Under the pieces are notes generated by a model, which did no database searches, was not told the origin of the DNA, and saw nothing but the letters and a program-made list of their open reading frames with translations. Of a DNA stretch of 32,411 nucleotides, positions 31,008 through 32,411 are shown one piece after another; within the stretch, counting starts at the first letter, position 1; each line of letters opens with the position of its first letter. Origin of the DNA: Pseudolachnospira sp964507035 (lineage in GTDB: Bacteria; Bacillota; Clostridia; Lachnospirales; Lachnospiraceae). A program made the translations under genes and the position numbers. Location: positions 1-32,411 of the forward strand of contig CAZDOQ010000010.1 in the NCBI GenBank assembly GCA_964507035.1, written 5' to 3'.

Positions 31008-31948
31008 GTCTCCTCCTTCTGCGGTCCCTGGTAATCCAGCTGGGTCAGGGTGTACTTGCGGACCATGAAAATGGGGTGGTAGGATTCCTTGGCCTTCCGG
31101 AGGGCCGGCAGGCCCACGTCGTCCTCCCGGTTTACCAGCGCCGCGTCCGGGAACGCATGGACCAGAAACTGCTGGTTGATCAGCGGATACAGACCCCGGA
31201 TCTCACTGTTGGCCTTTTCAATGTGGATCACCGCCATCCGGTCCACCGGATTATAGCTGCCCACGGTAAAAGCCTCCAGCTGTCCATCCACCCAGATCCC
31301 CGCCACATGGGCGCCCAGCACTTCCATGTGGTGGAGAATGGAGTGGATGCCCTCCACTTCCCCGTCCAGGTGGTGTCCGGCGTCGTCTCCTTTGCTCTCC
31401 CGCCACCGGTCCAGGAACTTCCAGACCTCGTCCCGGTCCGCCACGGTGATCCGCCGGTATTCCCAGCGCCCTTCATATGCTTTGAGGAAGGCGTTGATAT
31501 GGTTTTTCTTTTTGTGATACTTCTTTCCCGCCAGGGTCCGAAGGCTTTCCGCGTCGTACACGTAGTCCGCCGCATCCGCCTCCTCCTCAATCCGGTAACG
31601 GCCCTCCGGCAGGCCCAGGGCTCGGATCCCTGGCGCATCGGCAAAGATCACCTTCATGGACCGGTGCAGCTGCCGGTTCATATAATCCTCCAGCAGGGCA
31701 AAATAGTGGGGCATGTCCTGGGCCCGGCACACGGGCAGGCAGGCCTCATACCGGTCCCCCACATGGCTTAACAGCAGCACCGCCTTTTCATCCACCAGCG
31801 CAAACTCACAGCCAAAATAGTCTTTCCAGAGAAAGCTGTCCAAAATCACACTGTCGCAGGTCAGGTTGGAACGCAGGGAAAAGTACGGCCGCAGCCGTTC
31901 CACATCCGACGCTTCCAACCCACGAAAACAGATCTCTGTCACTCGCAC
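30995..31948 (-). CDS. DUF2156 / phosphatidylglycerol lysyltransferase C-terminal-like domain protein
   Basis: This 317-residue soluble protein resembles the GNAT-like DUF2156 fold found in the catalytic part of MprF-type aminoacyl-phosphatidylglycerol synthases, but has no membrane domain. Cues are the N-terminal region ending in TCDSVILDSFLWKDYF, the KKYHKKKNHINAFLKAY basic helix, and the C-terminal AFTVGSYNP ... HIEKAN ... NREDDVGLPALRKAKESY ... PIFM pattern. Start: GTG 31948 or the better-spaced in-frame GTG 31942. It overlaps the acetyltransferase gene by 13 bp. A terminator sits immediately upstream. It may transfer an aminoacyl group, but this is inference from the fold. Confidence 0.85.
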   Translation of the reverse strand: MRVTEICFRGLEASDVERLRPYFSLRSNLTCDSVILDSFLWKDYFGCEFALVDEKAVLLLSHVGDRYEACLPVCRAQDMPHYFALLEDYMNRQLHRSMKVIFADAPGIRALGLPEGRYRIEEEADAADYVYDAESLRTLAGKKYHKKKNHINAFLKAYEGRWEYRRITVADRDEVWKFLDRWRESKGDDAGHHLDGEVEGIHSILHHMEVLGAHVAGIWVDGQLEAFTVGSYNPVDRMAVIHIEKANSEIRGLYPLINQQFLVHAFPDAALVNREDDVGLPALRKAKESYHPIFMVRKYTLTQLDYQGPQKEETCAG

Positions 31949-31973
31949 CTCACCTCACTGTTATCAATCCGGC

Positions 31974-32007
31974 AAAAGGGCTTTTGCCCGCGCTGTGACA
32001 AAAGCCC
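31974..32007 (-). terminator. Rho-independent terminator of the lipoprotein-like gene
   Basis: A perfect 9-bp stem GGGCTTTTG/CAAAAGCCC (31999-32007 with 31978-31986) with a 12-nt loop is followed on the minus strand by TTTT. It follows the stop at 32023 by about 15 bp and precedes the DUF2156 start by only about 25 bp. Confidence 0.85.
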
Positions 32008-32022
32008 CTCTCCGTTTCACGG

Positions 32023-32411
32023 TTACTCCGTGATGGCCGTATACTGGATGGAAGTCACCGCCCCGTCCTGCACCACGAACAGGAGGGTACAGTCGCCTTT
32101 GGTGTAGCTGTAGACCCCTTCCTCCTCCGGCTCCCCGTAGGCCTCCACCACATCCTCCGCCGCCGAGCCAATGGCAACGCCCTCCGGCGTGGAGACCAGG
32201 TCATCCCGAAGTTCCACGGAGGACACATAATCCACGTCCTCCATCGGATAGGTATTCAAAATGAAACTTCCGTAAGTATACTGTTTGTCCAAACCGTCAA
32301 AGGCGCAGCTCTGGGACTCAAAGTAATCGTCATAGTCCCCCAGAGCCTCCAGAATCGGAGCCGCCTCCGCGTTCATGGCGATGGTCACATCCCCTGACTG
32401 GAACACATAGG
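32023..32411 (-). CDS. C-terminal part of a lipoprotein-like hypothetical protein (cut by window edge)
   Basis: The frame is open to the window edge, so the true start is outside; an in-window GTG (32406) is not taken as the start. The visible ~128 residues are acidic and Tyr/Asp-rich, with VTIAMNAEAAPILEALG, the pair SCAFDGLD / FILNTYP, then LRDDLVSTPEGVAIGSAAEDVVEAYG and a final GAVTSIQYTAI. I recognise this pattern from small secreted lipoproteins of Clostridia with no known function. The upstream portion should show a signal peptide and lipobox if this is right. A terminator follows the stop. Confidence 0.75.
   Translation of the reverse strand, partial: YVFQSGDVTIAMNAEAAPILEALGDYDDYFESQSCAFDGLDKQYTYGSFILNTYPMEDVDYVSSVELRDDLVSTPEGVAIGSAAEDVVEAYGEPEEEGVYSYTKGDCTLLFVVQDGAVTSIQYTAITE

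Noticed and set aside
1..32411. Mobile elements, CRISPR arrays, tRNA or rRNA genes
   Set aside because: No transposase, integrase, regularly spaced repeats or RNA gene signatures were seen on either strand.

Overview
The window looks like a chromosome segment of a moderately GC-rich (roughly 58-60% by eye) gut-type member of the Bacillota, class Clostridia (Lachnospiraceae or Oscillospiraceae). The grounds are a FASII operon built on FabK with a FabT-like MarR gene, DegV lipid-binding proteins, strong GGAGG ribosome binding sites, TTG/GTG starts, serine/threonine-rich lipoprotein linkers and many TRAP components. It is ordinary chromosome: no RNA gene, CRISPR array, phage or insertion sequence was found. 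Almost everything is on the minus strand; the exceptions are a LysR regulator and a small membrane protein.

Region 1 (1-10.8 kb, minus strand) is one long fatty-acid synthesis operon, transcribed fabH-acpP-fabK-fabD-fabG-fabF-accB-fabZ-accC-accDA-NPD oxidoreductase. A strong promoter and an inverted-repeat operator lie upstream of fabH. A FabT/MarR-type repressor gene with its own promoter lies at the far end and is cut by the window edge. AccD and AccA are fused into one protein. Three dyads sit between fabH and acpP. Region 2 (10.8-15.4 kb) has two DegV (FakB-like) fatty-acid-binding proteins, prephenate dehydrogenase with an ACT domain, and a MATE exporter. The run of N at 13882-13981 is flanked by an identical 55-bp duplication and is very probably a scaffolding artefact.

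Region 3 (15.4-19.1 kb) has an AhcY-family hydrolase carrying the archaeal-type HxExK signature, a divergent LysR regulator, and an MtaD-family S-adenosylhomocysteine/methylthioadenosine deaminase. Together these suggest recycling of SAH through S-inosylhomocysteine rather than direct hydrolysis. Region 4 (19.1-26.6 kb) has a tightly packed araC(membrane)-dctP(orphan)-mtaD unit, an HSL-type alpha/beta hydrolase, and a complete TRAP transporter (dctQ-dctM-dctP) whose dctP is bracketed by hairpins. The co-occurrence of a membrane-anchored AraC regulator, an orphan TRAP binding protein and a nucleoside-thioether deaminase is the least conventional part of the window.

Region 5 (26.8-32.4 kb) has a two-domain S1 RNA-binding protein, a PsiE-like membrane protein divergent from it, sigma-54 (rpoN), an Eis-like acetyltransferase overlapping a DUF2156 protein, and the C-terminal part of a lipoprotein-like hypothetical gene. 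All calls come from reading the sequence; no database search was run.
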